Notes: generated by a model from the letters alone, not told the origin. Positions 51,271 to 60,768 are shown, numbered from the stretch's first letter. The stretch: DNA of 64,000 bases from Acinetobacter colistiniresistens (GCF_024582815.1 NZ_CP102099.1:1984001-2048000); one strand, 5' to 3'. A program made the numbers and translations.

Positions 51271-52771
51271 GTGGATAAAAGTATAGATTTCAAGTGGTTA
51301 CTTTATGTAGCAACCTTATCTGTGCCGATGACACATGCAACACCACCAAGTGAGCAATATCACACTTTAAAGAACAATCTAACGAAACTGTTTGTTCCGC
51401 AAAGCAGTGATGAGTTTAAGGTCGCACAGATGCAGAAATTAAGTAATTTCTCTGTGGACTCTTCATTAGGGAGTGATTTACCCGTAGTTGGTTCTGGACG
51501 TCCACAAGAAACGATTCCGACGGCTTTTTGGCAGAATCAATCTAAAGTATTAAAAGATGCCGTCCAGATTGCCGTACAGCGTAACCCAGAGATTGCCCAA
51601 GGGATTTCAGCATTGGCGTCTCAAAACGCCAATATTGATGTTGCCAAATCAGGTTACTATCCGCAAGTGGGGGGGGGGCGTAAGTACAGGAGATCTGGGT
51701 AAGAAAAGTACCCGAGGACAGCAATTACTCACTCTGAGCGCGACACAAATGCTCTATGACTTTGGAAAAGTGAAGTCTGGAGTCGATGTTGAAAAAGCAA
51801 AAGTCGTTGTTGGGCAAGCCAATGTCTTGGTTAAAATTGATGATATTTCATTGGATGTTGCACAAACAGTTATTAATATTCAGCGTTATCATAAGCTTAT
51901 ACAGATTGCTAATCAGCAGATTGCTGGGATAAGACGCATTCAAGAAATTGCAAATCTACGTGCAAATGCGGGAATTAGTAGTCAGGCTGACCCGATACAG
52001 GCACAATCTTATTTACAATCTGCACAATCTGCAATGATCGCCCAGCAGTCTTTACTGAGTCAGTATCAACAGCATTTATATACTTTATTGGGTTTTGATA
52101 CACAAAGTATACAATGGATCATCCCAGATGAGTTTGTTAAACAGTCTGATTTATATGCCGCACCGCAGTTCAATACGATTCCGCAGATGATTGCCGCACA
52201 GGCAGGGATTGAAGTTGCACGTAATCAAAAATTACAAACACAGGTCAGTAATTATCCGACACTATCTGTAAAAGGAGAACTGAGTCAAGCTTTACACGGT
52301 CGTAACCCCAATAATGAAAAAGATGGTGGGTTTGATAGTGCCATTATGTTTGAAGCAACCAGTCAGTTCTATCAAGGCGGGGCGACATCCTCAAGAACCC
52401 GGGCTGCCAGTTTTGCTGAAGAGGCAGCAAAAGCACAAGTTAATGCAGTATATTTAAAAGTGCTGGATCAAATCCGGACCAGCAGGGAGCAAATCGAAAA
52501 TAAGCAACGTCAAATGCAGGTCTTGGCGGGGCAACAAGCGACAACAATACGAACAAGAGAACTTTACCAAGAACAATATAAATTGGGAACTCGCACTTTG
52601 GTAGATCTGCTTAATGCAGAGCAAGCGATTCATAGTGCGAACTCAGAGGCAGAAACAGCACGTTATGATATCTACAGCAGTATTGCACAATACATTGCTG
52701 CGACAGGACGTTCTCGTCAAGCCTATGACCTCAATAATATAAAAATCCAAGGATTTGAGGTACAACCATGA
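51271..52771 (+). pseudogene. TolC-family outer membrane protein of a type I secretion system, frameshifted at a G10 tract
   Basis: The first part (to 51702) reads as a TolC-like N-terminus: a GTG start, a weak signal-like segment WLLYVATLSVPMTHA, then LKDAVQIAVQRNPEIAQGISALASQNANIDVAKSGYYPQV. At 51669-51678 ten G follow; with nine, the frame would continue GGGVSTGDLGKKSTRGQQLL and run to 52771. The second part holds the outer membrane efflux protein repeats (AGISSQADPIQAQSYLQSAQS, YQEQYKLGTRTLVDLLNAEQAI). The joined product is about 499 residues, a normal length. Its TGA overlaps the next ATG. As written the protein is truncated. The cause is either slippage in the G tract (phase variation) or a base-calling error. 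Confidence 0.85.
51669..51678 (+). repeat. Homopolymeric G10 tract in the TolC-like gene
   Basis: Ten consecutive G are very unusual in this AT-rich DNA. The tract lies within coding sequence exactly where the frame breaks; nine or twelve G would restore it. Poly-G of this length is prone to slippage in the cell and to miscalls in sequencing. Confidence 0.85.
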
Positions 52772-54893
52772 TCACTACAAAAATAAACTATCAGCCTTGG
52801 TTACAAGCCATACTGACGATTGCAAAGCATTATCGAATTGAACCTTCTGAGGAACGGATTCGCCTACAACTTGACTGGAATCAAAATCAAAATTTAGACG
52901 AAGTCCTTATTTTGATTAGTCGACAGGTTGGCATGAATGTAAGAAGAATTGCATTTAGTGATGATGTCATTAATCCCTGGAGATTACCTATACTTGTAGA
53001 GCTTGCAGATGGGCAGGTGGGAGTGATTGATAAAGCCGATGGTTCAGGCCATGTCAGTGTTCAACTGAGTGGTGATCAAGGCTTTCGCAGAAATTTGCCG
53101 TTGGTGCACTCAAACACATCATAAAGAATGTATATGTACTGCGACCTGAGCAATCTGTGCCTGATGCGCGTATTGATGAATACATTAAACCTTATGAGCA
53201 AAGCTGGTTCTGGTCTATCGTTTTACAAGACTGGAAGCGTTATGTCGACATTATGCTGGCTTCGCTGATTGCTAACATTTTAGCTTTGGCAACGATTATT
53301 TTTTCCATGCAGGTTTATGATCGGGTCGTCCCTTCACAGTCAATTCCAACGCTTTGGGTGCTTGCAGCTGGTGTTCTGATTGCTGCCATTTTCGAGTTTA
53401 CCTTGCGGCTTTCTCGGGTTTATATTTCTGACATTATTGGAAAGCGTGCTGATTTAAGAATATCAGATCGTGTCTTTGGTCACGCTTTGAGAATTAAAAA
53501 TAGTGAACGCTCAAAGTCAACTGGAACTTTTATTTCTCAAATTCGTGAACTGGAAGGTGTTCGGGAGCTCGTTACATCAACCACTATGGGCGCTCTGGCG
53601 GATTTGCCATTCTTCTTTTTATTCTTGGTGATCTTTGCAATTATTGGTGGTGATTTATTTTGGGTCATGCTTCTAGTGGTGCCATTAATGATTTTGCCTG
53701 CAATCTTGGCACAAAAGAAATTGGCAGAACTTGCCCAAGAAGGAATGAGAGAATCGTCTATTCGTAATGCGATCTTGGTAGAGGCCGTTCAAGGCATTGA
53801 AGACATTAAGCTATTACGTGCGGAGTCTCGGTTCCAAAATCAATGGAACCACATGAATGAAGTATCTGCGGATATCAGTATGCAGCAACGTAAGATTGTT
53901 GGTGTACTCACGGCTTGGACACAGAAAATTCAGGGGCTGACTTATGCCGCAGTAATTCTGGTGGGTTGTTTTGCTGTAATGAAAGGGGATATGACAACGG
54001 GTGCATTGGTGGCATGTTCGATTTTATCTTCTCGTATGCTTGCACCGATTTCACAAATTACGGGGATTTTAGGTCGTTTACAACAGGCGAAAGTAGCGAA
54101 AAAGAGCCTGGATGAATTAATGCAGAAACCTGTTGATCAACCTGATCAAGCGCATTTGGTACACAAAGAGGTGCTGCATGGTGATTATGAGTTGAGCAAA
54201 GTGGTATTCCAATATACAGAGGAAGATCCACGTCCAAGTTTAGTCATTCCACAACTCAAAATTCGGGCTGGGGAGAGGATTGCAATATTGGGGCGTAACG
54301 GTGCTGGTAAGTCAACGCTGCTACAAATTTTATCTGCCATGCAATTTCCAAACTCTGGTTCAGTACATTTAGATGATCTGGATATTAGTTTGATTGATCC
54401 TGCTGATGTTCGTCGCGATATGGGACTGCTCAATCAGAATGCACATTTATTCTATGGCACCATCCGTGAGAACCTGACGCTTGGGGCACCTTTAGCCCGT
54501 GATGAAGATATCTTAAAAGTGCTCAAAGTGACTGGAGCACTTAGTTTTGTACATGAAAAGAAAGAAGGACTAGATCATTTGGTCTTGGAAGGTGGGGTTG
54601 GTTTTTCTGGGGGGCAACGACAAGCCTTGTTACTGGCACGCTTATTAATTCGTCAGCCTAATATCTTATTGCTTGATGAGCCTACAGCTGCAATTGATGA
54701 TGTTGCTGAAAAACAATTAATTGATCATTTGAAAAATTGGTTAGGTTATCGAACTTTAGTCGTTGCTACGCATCGACGTGCTGTTTTGGAGCTGGTTGAC
54801 CGAATTATTGTCATGAACGAGGGTAAAATCGTCATGGATGGACCAGTAGATCAAGTCTTACAACAATCAACGATAAAACAAAAAATAGTTTAA
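52768..54893 (+). pseudogene. LapB-like type I secretion ABC transporter (C39-like, membrane and ATPase domains), frameshifted
   Basis: The first part (to 53124) is a degenerate C39 peptidase-like domain (PWLQAILTIAKHYRIEPSEERIRLQL, LPILVELADGQVGVIDKADGSG) without a catalytic Cys, as in LapB/HlyB-type transporters. In the next frame, from about 53076, the text continues GALKHIIKNVYVLRPEQSVP and then the membrane domain (YVDIMLASLIANILALATIIFSMQVYDRVVPSQS) and ATPase (ILGRNGAGKSTLLQIL, FSGGQRQALLLARLL, NILLLDEPTAAIDD). The two frames overlap at 53076-53121, so one base is missing there; joining them gives about 708 residues, the usual size. The second ORF has a start at 53157 but without a ribosome site. 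It would drive export of a large adhesin with TolC and HlyD proteins. Confidence 0.85.
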
Positions 54894-54910
54894 TAGTTCG
54901 AGGAAAATTT

Positions 54911-56101
54911 ATGAGTGAACAACAACAAAACAGCAGCCGTTCGATGAATGTAACTTATAAGGAGCCTAAGTTACCTCGTTCGACGCTGGTTGTTTGGATG
55001 ATTGGGATTGGTTTATTTTCACTCTTAATCTGGGCATGGTTATTTAATTTAGAAGAAGTTTCAACGGGTACAGGGAAGGTAATTCCCTCTTCAAAAGAAC
55101 AGATTATCCAGTCGCTTGAAGGGGGGATTCTAACTAAACTGGATGTCAAAGAAGGTGATGTTGTTGAAAAAGGACAAGTGCTTGCCCAACTTGATCCAAC
55201 GCGATTTGCTTCAAATGTTGGTGAATCTAAGTCTTTGTTGATTTCCGCACAGGCAACGGCAGCACGTTTGCGTGCTGAGGTCAGCGGAACAGCATTGAGT
55301 TTCCCAGAAGAAGTACAAAAGAATCCAAAACTTGTACAAGAGGAAACAGCATTGTATCTCTCTCGCCGTGCTAACTTGAACCAGTCGATTGAGGGCTATG
55401 AACAGGCTGCTAAATTAGTCCGTCAGGAATTGGCAATGACCGAGCCGCTCGTGGCAAAAGGTGCAGCCAGTGAGGTTGAAGTTCTACGTTTGAAACGTGA
55501 AGCCAATGATCTTAGTAATAAGATCAATGACACACGTAATCAGTATTATGTCAAAGCACGCGAAGAGTTATCTAAAGCAAATACCGATATCCAGACTCAA
55601 CAACAAATCGTCAATGGTCGGAATGACAGTTTGCAGCGTGCAGTATTTAAGGCACCCGTTCGTGGGGTAGTGAAAGAGATTGACGTTACCACACTAGGGG
55701 GAGTGATTCCGCAAAACGGAAAGCTGATGACAATTGTTCCTTTAGAGGACAAATTATTGATTGAAGCACGCATTTCACCACGCGACATTGCATTTATTCG
55801 TCCAGGGCAGGAGGCATTGGTCAAAATCACGGCCTATGATTATTCGATCTACGGTGGTTTAGATGGAAAAGTAACAGTGATATCACCAGATACTATTCGT
55901 GATGAAGTGAAGCAAGATCAATTCTACTATCGTGTCTATATTCGTACGGATTCAGACCGTTTGTATAACAAAGCTGGTAAAGCTTTTAGTATTACCCCAG
56001 GTATGGTGGCAACGGTAGATATTCGTACAGGACAAAAAACCATTATGGATTACTTACTCAAACCATTTAATAAAGCGAAAGAAGCATTGCGCGAACGCTA
56101 G
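54911..56101 (+). CDS. HlyD/LapC-like type I secretion membrane fusion protein
   Basis: This 396-residue adaptor has one N-terminal membrane helix (STLVVWMIGIGLFSLLIWAWLF). A lipoyl/barrel-sandwich region follows (GTGKVIPSSKEQIIQSLEGGILTKLDVKEGDVVEKGQVLAQLDPTRF), then a coiled coil of about 150 residues and the C-terminal beta-barrel (VFKAPVRGVVKEIDVTTLGGVIPQNGKLMTIVPLEDKLLIEARISPRDIAFI, GMVATVDIRTGQKTIMDYLLKPF). It would link the inner-membrane ATPase to the outer-membrane TolC. It is intact, unlike its two upstream partners. GAGGAAAATTT precedes the ATG. The exported substrate, probably a large Bap- or Lap-like adhesin, is not in the window. Confidence 0.93.
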   Translation: MSEQQQNSSRSMNVTYKEPKLPRSTLVVWMIGIGLFSLLIWAWLFNLEEVSTGTGKVIPSSKEQIIQSLEGGILTKLDVKEGDVVEKGQVLAQLDPTRFASNVGESKSLLISAQATAARLRAEVSGTALSFPEEVQKNPKLVQEETALYLSRRANLNQSIEGYEQAAKLVRQELAMTEPLVAKGAASEVEVLRLKREANDLSNKINDTRNQYYVKAREELSKANTDIQTQQQIVNGRNDSLQRAVFKAPVRGVVKEIDVTTLGGVIPQNGKLMTIVPLEDKLLIEARISPRDIAFIRPGQEALVKITAYDYSIYGGLDGKVTVISPDTIRDEVKQDQFYYRVYIRTDSDRLYNKAGKAFSITPGMVATVDIRTGQKTIMDYLLKPFNKAKEALRER

Positions 56102-56114
56102 GCGATGTTGATTT

Positions 56115-56145
56115 AAAAAAAGCCTCGCTGTATGCGAGGTTTTTT
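56115..56145 (+). terminator. Terminator of the type I secretion operon
   Basis: CCTCGC / GCGAGG with flanking A and T runs and loop TGTAT; one G-U. Confidence 0.9.
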
Positions 56146-56195
56146 ATTTGTGATGTAAAAAGCTATAATTATGTTTTAAGTTTATATTTGTTTTT

Positions 56196-56798
56196 ATGCC
56201 ATTTACCATTGCCAGTACGGTTACTTTTGAAGAAGACATTAAAAAAAGTCGTTTCCAAGCGATTGCTGCGGTTGTTGAAAATGAACAGCAGGTGAAAGAT
56301 TTTCTGGAACAGCATAAAGATCAGTCGACAACGCATCAATGTTGGGCATGGAAGATCGGTCATCATGTCCGCTTTAATGATGATGGTGAACCTTCTGGCA
56401 CAGCAGGCCGTCCAATTCTTGCAACCATTGAAGGCAATGAGCTGACCAATGTGATTGTCTTGGTGAATCGGTGGTATGGTGGAATTAAACTGGGAACAGG
56501 TGGTTTGGTTCGTGCTTATGGGGGCTGTGCAGGACAATGTCTGCTCTTGGCTGAAAAGATAGAATTGATTGAAAAGAAACAAGTTCAATTTGCCTGTCTA
56601 TTTAATGAATGGGCGATTATTCAGTATGAATTGATGCAGCAACAGATTGAATATCAAGAAAGCTATACCGATACAGGAGTCATGGTATTAGCCCGATTAC
56701 AAGTGCATCAAATTGAAGCTTTGAGAATTAAACTTCAAGATGTGACTCGGGGTCGTGAATTGCTAAAAGTAATAGAGGAACAAGAACATGACGCATGA
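56196..56798 (+). CDS. YigZ/IMPACT family protein
   Basis: The 200-residue protein shows the conserved N-terminal domain: KSRFQAIAAVVENEQQVKDFL, HQCWAWKIG, RFNDDGEPSGTAGRPIL and VNRWYGGIKLGTGGLVRAYGGC. A C-terminal DUF1949-like fold follows. Homologues are linked to translation or nucleotide-binding roles, but no reaction is established. No signal peptide is present. Its last codons overlap the next acyltransferase gene by 11 bases, so the two form an operon. The start codon follows a T-rich stretch with no clear ribosome site, suggesting a leaderless or weakly initiated message. Confidence 0.92.
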   Translation: MPFTIASTVTFEEDIKKSRFQAIAAVVENEQQVKDFLEQHKDQSTTHQCWAWKIGHHVRFNDDGEPSGTAGRPILATIEGNELTNVIVLVNRWYGGIKLGTGGLVRAYGGCAGQCLLLAEKIELIEKKQVQFACLFNEWAIIQYELMQQQIEYQESYTDTGVMVLARLQVHQIEALRIKLQDVTRGRELLKVIEEQEHDA

Positions 56799-57405
56799 TC
56801 CTTTATTAAAATATCGGGAACAGCATAAACAACGTTTGAATTACATGCCATGGTTATATTGGTCACTAAAACCAAAGCATCGTGAATGGGCTGAAGCATG
56901 GCAAGCTGAATATCAAGCCTATTTGATGGAGATGGAAACCGTTGAAATTGGAAAGAACTGTTTTATTTCACCTTTAGCGCATATTTTTGCCGAGCGAGGT
57001 CGAAAAATTTCAATTGGGGATAATACTTTCATCGCGGCGGATTGTACTTTACATGGTCCTTTGGAAATCGGGAATGAGGTTGCGATTAACCATCATTGCA
57101 TTCTAGATGGGGGGAGAGCTGGGATCAAATTAAATGATCAAGTCCGAATTGCAGCCTATAGCCATTTATATGCATTTGATCATGGAATGGGGATGGATCG
57201 TCCTATTTATCAGCAACCTGTTACGTCCAAAGGAATTGAGGTGGGGTGTGATGTCTGGCTGGGGGCGCATGTTGGAATAAAAGATGGAATCAAAATTGGG
57301 CATCATGCAGTAGTGGGTATGAATAGCATGGTGACTAAAGATGTTGAAGACTACGCTGTCGTTGTCGGAAATCCAGCTAAAAAAATTCGCTATCGTACTG
57401 AATAA
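56788..57405 (+). CDS. Left-handed beta-helix (hexapeptide) acyltransferase
   Basis: The 205-residue protein has hexapeptide repeats across about residues 50-195: VEIGKNCFISPLAHIFAER, ISIGDNTFIAADCTLHGPLEIGNEVAINHHCILDGG, IKLNDQVRIAAYSHLYAFDHGMG, IEVGCDVWLGAHVGIKDGIKIGHHAVVGMNSMVTKDVEDYAVVVGNPAKKIRYR. This is the WbbJ/LacA-like O-acetyltransferase fold, with a putative catalytic His in YAFDHGMG. The N-terminal 45 residues are a Trp- and charge-rich helix (PWLYWSLKPKHREWAEAWQAEY). The acceptor is unknown. It is translationally coupled to the YigZ gene. Confidence 0.88.
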   Translation: MTHDPLLKYREQHKQRLNYMPWLYWSLKPKHREWAEAWQAEYQAYLMEMETVEIGKNCFISPLAHIFAERGRKISIGDNTFIAADCTLHGPLEIGNEVAINHHCILDGGRAGIKLNDQVRIAAYSHLYAFDHGMGMDRPIYQQPVTSKGIEVGCDVWLGAHVGIKDGIKIGHHAVVGMNSMVTKDVEDYAVVVGNPAKKIRYRTE

Positions 57406-57521
57406 AAAGCACTAAAAAAGCGTATGAGATTCGATACATAAATTTAACCTACCATGCTTTTATCTATGTTAAGTTAAAAATAAGTAGAAGACCTAAGGTA
57501 TATACCTAGAGAGAGGCGAAA

Positions 57522-58364
57522 ATGAACCGTGTAATTGCATGTATTGATTCTTCACCCTGCATTGATGCTCTGGCAGAGGCGGCTGTGTGGGTAGCCAGAC
57601 AAACCCAAAGGGAATTAGTACTGTTGCAAATCTTGGACTATTACCCAGCGAGTTATCATTTAGGTGAAATCAGTGGGGTGATTGGTTTTGAGAGTAATGC
57701 TATGCTTCTCAAAGAACTTGCCGAGTTGGAACAAAAACAAAGTGAGCTAGCACTGGATTATAGTAATAATTTGCTGAAACATATTTCAGAAATGATTGAA
57801 AAACAGTATGGCTTAAGCAGTTCTAAGATTCAGGAAAAAGGTGATTTTCTAGAGCAAAGTTTCAATCTCCTCAATGAAAATGACATCGTGATTATCGGAC
57901 GGGTTGGGGAACGGGCGGCAGAAAAAAATAAACCAATAGGAAGTAATGTTGAGAATTTTATTCGTGGTGCCAATTGTACAGTGATTACTGTCGGGGAACA
58001 CTTCCAGCCACCAAAGCGTTTTATCTTTGCTTATGAATATTCACCGACCTGCCAAAAAATGTTGCAACGCATTGCACAAAGTGACCTGTTAAAAAAACTT
58101 CAGTGCCATTTGTTGTATGTTGGAGATCATCCTGAAATGTTGGCGGAACCGGAAAAGTATTTGACTGATGCGGGTTTAGATGTGGTTTCTATTTATCGTT
58201 ATGGTGATGTTGCCCAAAATATTCTTGAATATCAAAGAGAACATGATATTCAATTAATAGTATTGGGAGCTTTCAGTCATAGTAAAATTCATCAATTCTT
58301 CTTAGGCAGTATTACGACGACTATTTTCCGTAATGCCAATGTTCCACTATTAGTGGCTAAGTGA
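57522..58364 (+). CDS. Tandem universal stress protein (two UspA domains)
   Basis: The 280-residue protein has two UspA-like domains. The first (1-155) starts MNRVIACIDSSPCIDALAEAAVWVARQ and ends NFIRGANCTVITVGE. The second (about 160-280) starts KRFIFAYEYSPTCQKMLQRIAQ and ends LIVLGAFSHSKIHQFFLGSITTTIFRNANVPLLVAK, with the nucleotide-binding GAxxxx(9)GS type motif at its end. Such proteins help survival under stress; the exact function is unknown. The ribosome site GAGAGAGGCG is good. The gene is flanked by about 115 bases of AT-rich DNA on each side and is probably monocistronic. Confidence 0.9.
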   Translation: MNRVIACIDSSPCIDALAEAAVWVARQTQRELVLLQILDYYPASYHLGEISGVIGFESNAMLLKELAELEQKQSELALDYSNNLLKHISEMIEKQYGLSSSKIQEKGDFLEQSFNLLNENDIVIIGRVGERAAEKNKPIGSNVENFIRGANCTVITVGEHFQPPKRFIFAYEYSPTCQKMLQRIAQSDLLKKLQCHLLYVGDHPEMLAEPEKYLTDAGLDVVSIYRYGDVAQNILEYQREHDIQLIVLGAFSHSKIHQFFLGSITTTIFRNANVPLLVAK

Positions 58365-58483
58365 TTCATTTTATTCTATATAGTTATCCGCAATTCCTGT
58401 GGATAACTATATGGAAAAGCACTAGAGATAAATATAATTTGTTGATATTACACAACTAAATTAAATAGGTTGTTTTTTAATCG

Positions 58484-59152
58484 CTATTTTACAATCGCGA
58501 TTGCAAAACCATCATGTCCTTTCGAACCGACTGTTTGTAAAGCGGTGCAAGAGAGCAATTGAGGATGATCTTTCAAGGCTATGAATGCCTCACGAATTCC
58601 TTCAATACTTGGTTTCTTGTTGTTTTCATCCAGAATAGCACCGGCACGGATGACATTATCCAACACGATAATTGTACCTGAATGAGAAAGCTGTAAGCTC
58701 AGTTCAAAATATTCACGGTAGCTTTGTTTATCTGCATCAATAAAAATGAAATCAAAAGGCTCACTGTGATCCGCAATCAGTTGATTCATGACATCTGCAC
58801 CGCGACCTTTTTTTAGCTCAATACGGGTTGGCATATTGGCAAAATCAATATTTTCTTGGGCAATCACGACATGGGTATCTCGACCTTCAACGGTAAGTAG
58901 GTAGCCATCTTCTGGTAATGCTTTGGCGAGCCAAATGGTGCTATATGCGCCAAAGGTACCTAGTTCCAATACCCGTTTGCATTGGTTCATCTGAATTAGC
59001 ATCTGCAAAAACATGCCTTGATTAGGCGCAACAGCCAAATGATTAGAAAAGCCTTGAGTATCGGTATTGTCTAATGCATGTTGAAGTCTTGGGTCTGTGG
59101 GAATTAAATGTGAATTGATATAGTCATCAACCTCGGTCCACATCTGTTGCAT
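58484..59152 (-). CDS. Class I SAM-dependent O-methyltransferase
   Basis: The 222-residue protein matches the catechol/caffeoyl-CoA type O-methyltransferase family 3: VAPNQGMFLQMLIQMNQCKRVLELGTFGAYSTIWLA (SAM motif I LELGTFGAYS), LLTVEGRDTHVVIAQENIDFA, FDFIFIDADKQSYREYFELSLQLSHSGTIIVLDNVI and GHDGFAIAIVK. Metal-binding Asp residues lie in FIDADK and VLDN. The substrate is not known. The start is the ATG at MQQMW; a TTG two codons earlier is open. It ends before the spacer to the universal stress gene with no strong terminator visible. Confidence 0.92.
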   Translation of the reverse strand: MQQMWTEVDDYINSHLIPTDPRLQHALDNTDTQGFSNHLAVAPNQGMFLQMLIQMNQCKRVLELGTFGAYSTIWLAKALPEDGYLLTVEGRDTHVVIAQENIDFANMPTRIELKKGRGADVMNQLIADHSEPFDFIFIDADKQSYREYFELSLQLSHSGTIIVLDNVIRAGAILDENNKKPSIEGIREAFIALKDHPQLLSCTALQTVGSKGHDGFAIAIVK

Positions 59153-59218
59153 AATCAAATTTACCTATCAATCTGTTAGCTGCATTTTAAACATTTATAT
59201 TCAGAGTGCAATTTGATT

Positions 59219-59255
59219 GCAGCAAAAAGGGATCTAAATGATCCCTTTTTGCTGC
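59219..59255 (-). terminator. Terminator of the M15-like lipoprotein gene
   Basis: A 16-bp perfect inverted repeat (GCAGCAAAAAGGGATC and complement) with loop TAAAT, downstream of the minus-strand lipoprotein gene. The run of T sits inside the stem, so it is best as a terminator or a strong RNA end-hairpin. Confidence 0.8.
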
Positions 59256-59266
59256 GTAATCTACTT

Positions 59267-59977
59267 TTAGAAATTGCACATTGAGCTATTTCGGGTCAGA
59301 TCTGGTCCCCAAGTACGGTAGCCTTGAGTATCAATATGAATCTGACCAGAACTATATAGGCCAATCCCTAAATCCAGACTCTGGCCATGCTGGGCCCAGA
59401 ATTGGCATAGCTTAAACTTGGTTTGTTCAATATATGCGTAGTCTTGCGGTTGAGGATATTCAGGCCCGATACGAAAATCGATCGCTGAGTTAAATAAGTG
59501 CTTTGAAGAGCCAGCCCCGCCAGCACATTGGTTTAGGGGTAAATCGCGATAAACTGAAGTGACTTCAAAATCGGTTAAAACTTTGGCTGCGATTAAATAC
59601 TTAAACACTCGTAGGGTTGATAGGGCATTACCCCACAATTCACGATTAGGAACCATATATTCTGTACGACCACATTTCTGCCAGTCACGTGCTGTACGTA
59701 ATAGCTCAAAACTTGGAATGATGTGTGCGACATTATTTCGGTTCAGAAACTGTTCATACTCACGAACGCGTGCATAGTTATCACCTTGATTGAGCCATTG
59801 CCGATATGATGCGGGTTCAACTTTATTCGGAATCGGGCGAGTAAAGGTCACTTGTTCTTGTGGAATGTAAATTCTTTTACCTTGGTTTTGATTTACTTTT
59901 GTTGTGGAGCTGCTACAGCCCACCATCATCACAGGAATGATCAATAATGGTAATAGACCCTGTAATTTATTTTGCAT
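59267..59977 (-). CDS. Peptidase M15-like lipoprotein
   Basis: A lipoprotein signal (QGLLPLLIIPVMMVGC, Cys21) is followed by a linker rich in polar residues. The C-terminal domain has the M15A pattern: FEVTSVYRDLPLNQCAGGAGSSKHLFNSAIDFRIG carries a zinc-type H and D (SKHLFNSAIDF), and GLYSSGQIHIDTQGYRTWG carries the second His. This resembles D-Ala-D-Ala carboxypeptidases such as MepA/VanY-like peptidoglycan enzymes, tethered to the outer membrane. Peptidase activity is inferred from the motifs. Several Cys (QKCG, NQCAGG, KLCQF, SMCNF) might form disulfides. It is upstream of a strong terminator. Confidence 0.82.
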   Translation of the reverse strand: MQNKLQGLLPLLIIPVMMVGCSSSTTKVNQNQGKRIYIPQEQVTFTRPIPNKVEPASYRQWLNQGDNYARVREYEQFLNRNNVAHIIPSFELLRTARDWQKCGRTEYMVPNRELWGNALSTLRVFKYLIAAKVLTDFEVTSVYRDLPLNQCAGGAGSSKHLFNSAIDFRIGPEYPQPQDYAYIEQTKFKLCQFWAQHGQSLDLGIGLYSSGQIHIDTQGYRTWGPDLTRNSSMCNF

Positions 59978-60076
59978 GATAAAAGGCAGTTCAAAATCTG
60001 TAGGTGAACTATTTTAATGCAAAATAAGCCATGAATAATGAGGTAATTGCAAAGAAATGTGTGATTCAGGTATAAA

Positions 60077-60099
60077 AAAGACCAGTAAAACTGGCCTTT
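60077..60099 (-). terminator. Terminator of fdxA
   Basis: On the minus strand AAAGGCCAG and CTGGTCTTT pair with one G-U, loop TTTTA, followed by a U run. Confidence 0.82.
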
Positions 60100-60103
60100 C
60101 AAA

Positions 60104-60433
60104 TTATTTTTCTAAATATTGCAGTTTGTCTGGCTTGCCGTTCCACTCTTCACGATCGGCAGGTTGTTCGCCAATTTGGGTGATGTTATTACCCGCCCAT
60201 TTCTCAGACAATTCAGCATTGAGTTCAATAAAGACTTCTTGACCTTCTGGTAATTCATCTTCAGAGAAGATTGCATTTGCTGGGCATTCAGGTTCACAGA
60301 GCGCACAGTCAATACATTCATCTGGATTGATGACAAGAAAGTTTGGACCTTCGTAGAAGCAGTCAACTGGACAAACTTCAACACAATCTTGATATTTACA
60401 TTTAATACAATTTTCAGTGACAACAAAGGTCAT
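60104..60433 (-). CDS. fdxA: Seven-iron ferredoxin FdxA
   Basis: The 109-residue protein carries a [3Fe-4S] and a [4Fe-4S] cluster. The N-terminal Cys pattern is [26 protein letters not shown] and the second is [19 protein letters not shown], followed by a long acidic C-terminal part ([27 protein letters not shown]). It closely matches Azotobacter-type FdxA proteins. It donates electrons in unspecified redox reactions. Transcribed alone, with a terminator; mutS is further down the same strand, as often in gammaproteobacteria. Confidence 0.96.
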   Translation of the reverse strand: MTFVVTENCIKCKYQDCVEVCPVDCFYEGPNFLVINPDECIDCALCEPECPANAIFSEDELPEGQEVFIELNAELSEKWAGNNITQIGEQPADREEWNGKPDKLQYLEK

Positions 60434-60600
60434 GGCGACAGCTACCTAAAAAATATGGTTTTCATTTTGCATAGTGTATTTTAGGCAAAAATACTGATAG
60501 AAACAATTCCTTTTATTGATATTTATTATTCGTATCAATGAAATGGACTTATTTATATGACTTTTGTTGATAATAAGTCTCAACAACAGCGCTCAACTTG

Positions 60601-60768
60601 TTAGTTTGACTTTTTCTTCAGCCCACCACTATCTTGTTTGTTGACCGTTGCCCAAGCAATTCGCTCAGCTTCTTCTGGAGAGCGGCCTTGCTCCAGTTCA
60701 CTTTGTGCAATATGTTTTGCTTGTCTTTTCTGTTTTGCTGTATAAGCCGATTTATCACCACGAGACAT
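60601..60768 (-). CDS. Small conserved hydrophilic protein, 55 aa
   Basis: Translation from the ATG eight bases after AGGA gives MSRGDKSAYTAKQKRQAKHI and then GRSPEEAERIAWATVNKQDSGG, ending in KKKSN. I recognise this pattern (SRGDKSAYTxKQKRQAxHI...EEAExxAWATVNK) as a widespread small bacterial protein of unknown function. The strongly basic, Lys- and Gln-rich text resembles DNA-binding or stress-induced small proteins. It is short enough to be missed by gene finders. It lies between fdxA and mutS on the same strand. Confidence 0.8.
   Translation of the reverse strand: MSRGDKSAYTAKQKRQAKHIAQSELEQGRSPEEAERIAWATVNKQDSGGLKKKSN

Noticed and set aside
53157..54893. Treating the transporter ATPase part as a separate intact gene
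   Set aside because: Its putative start has no ribosome site, and the open frame upstream encodes the expected linker to the C39-like domain, so it is the second part of a broken gene.
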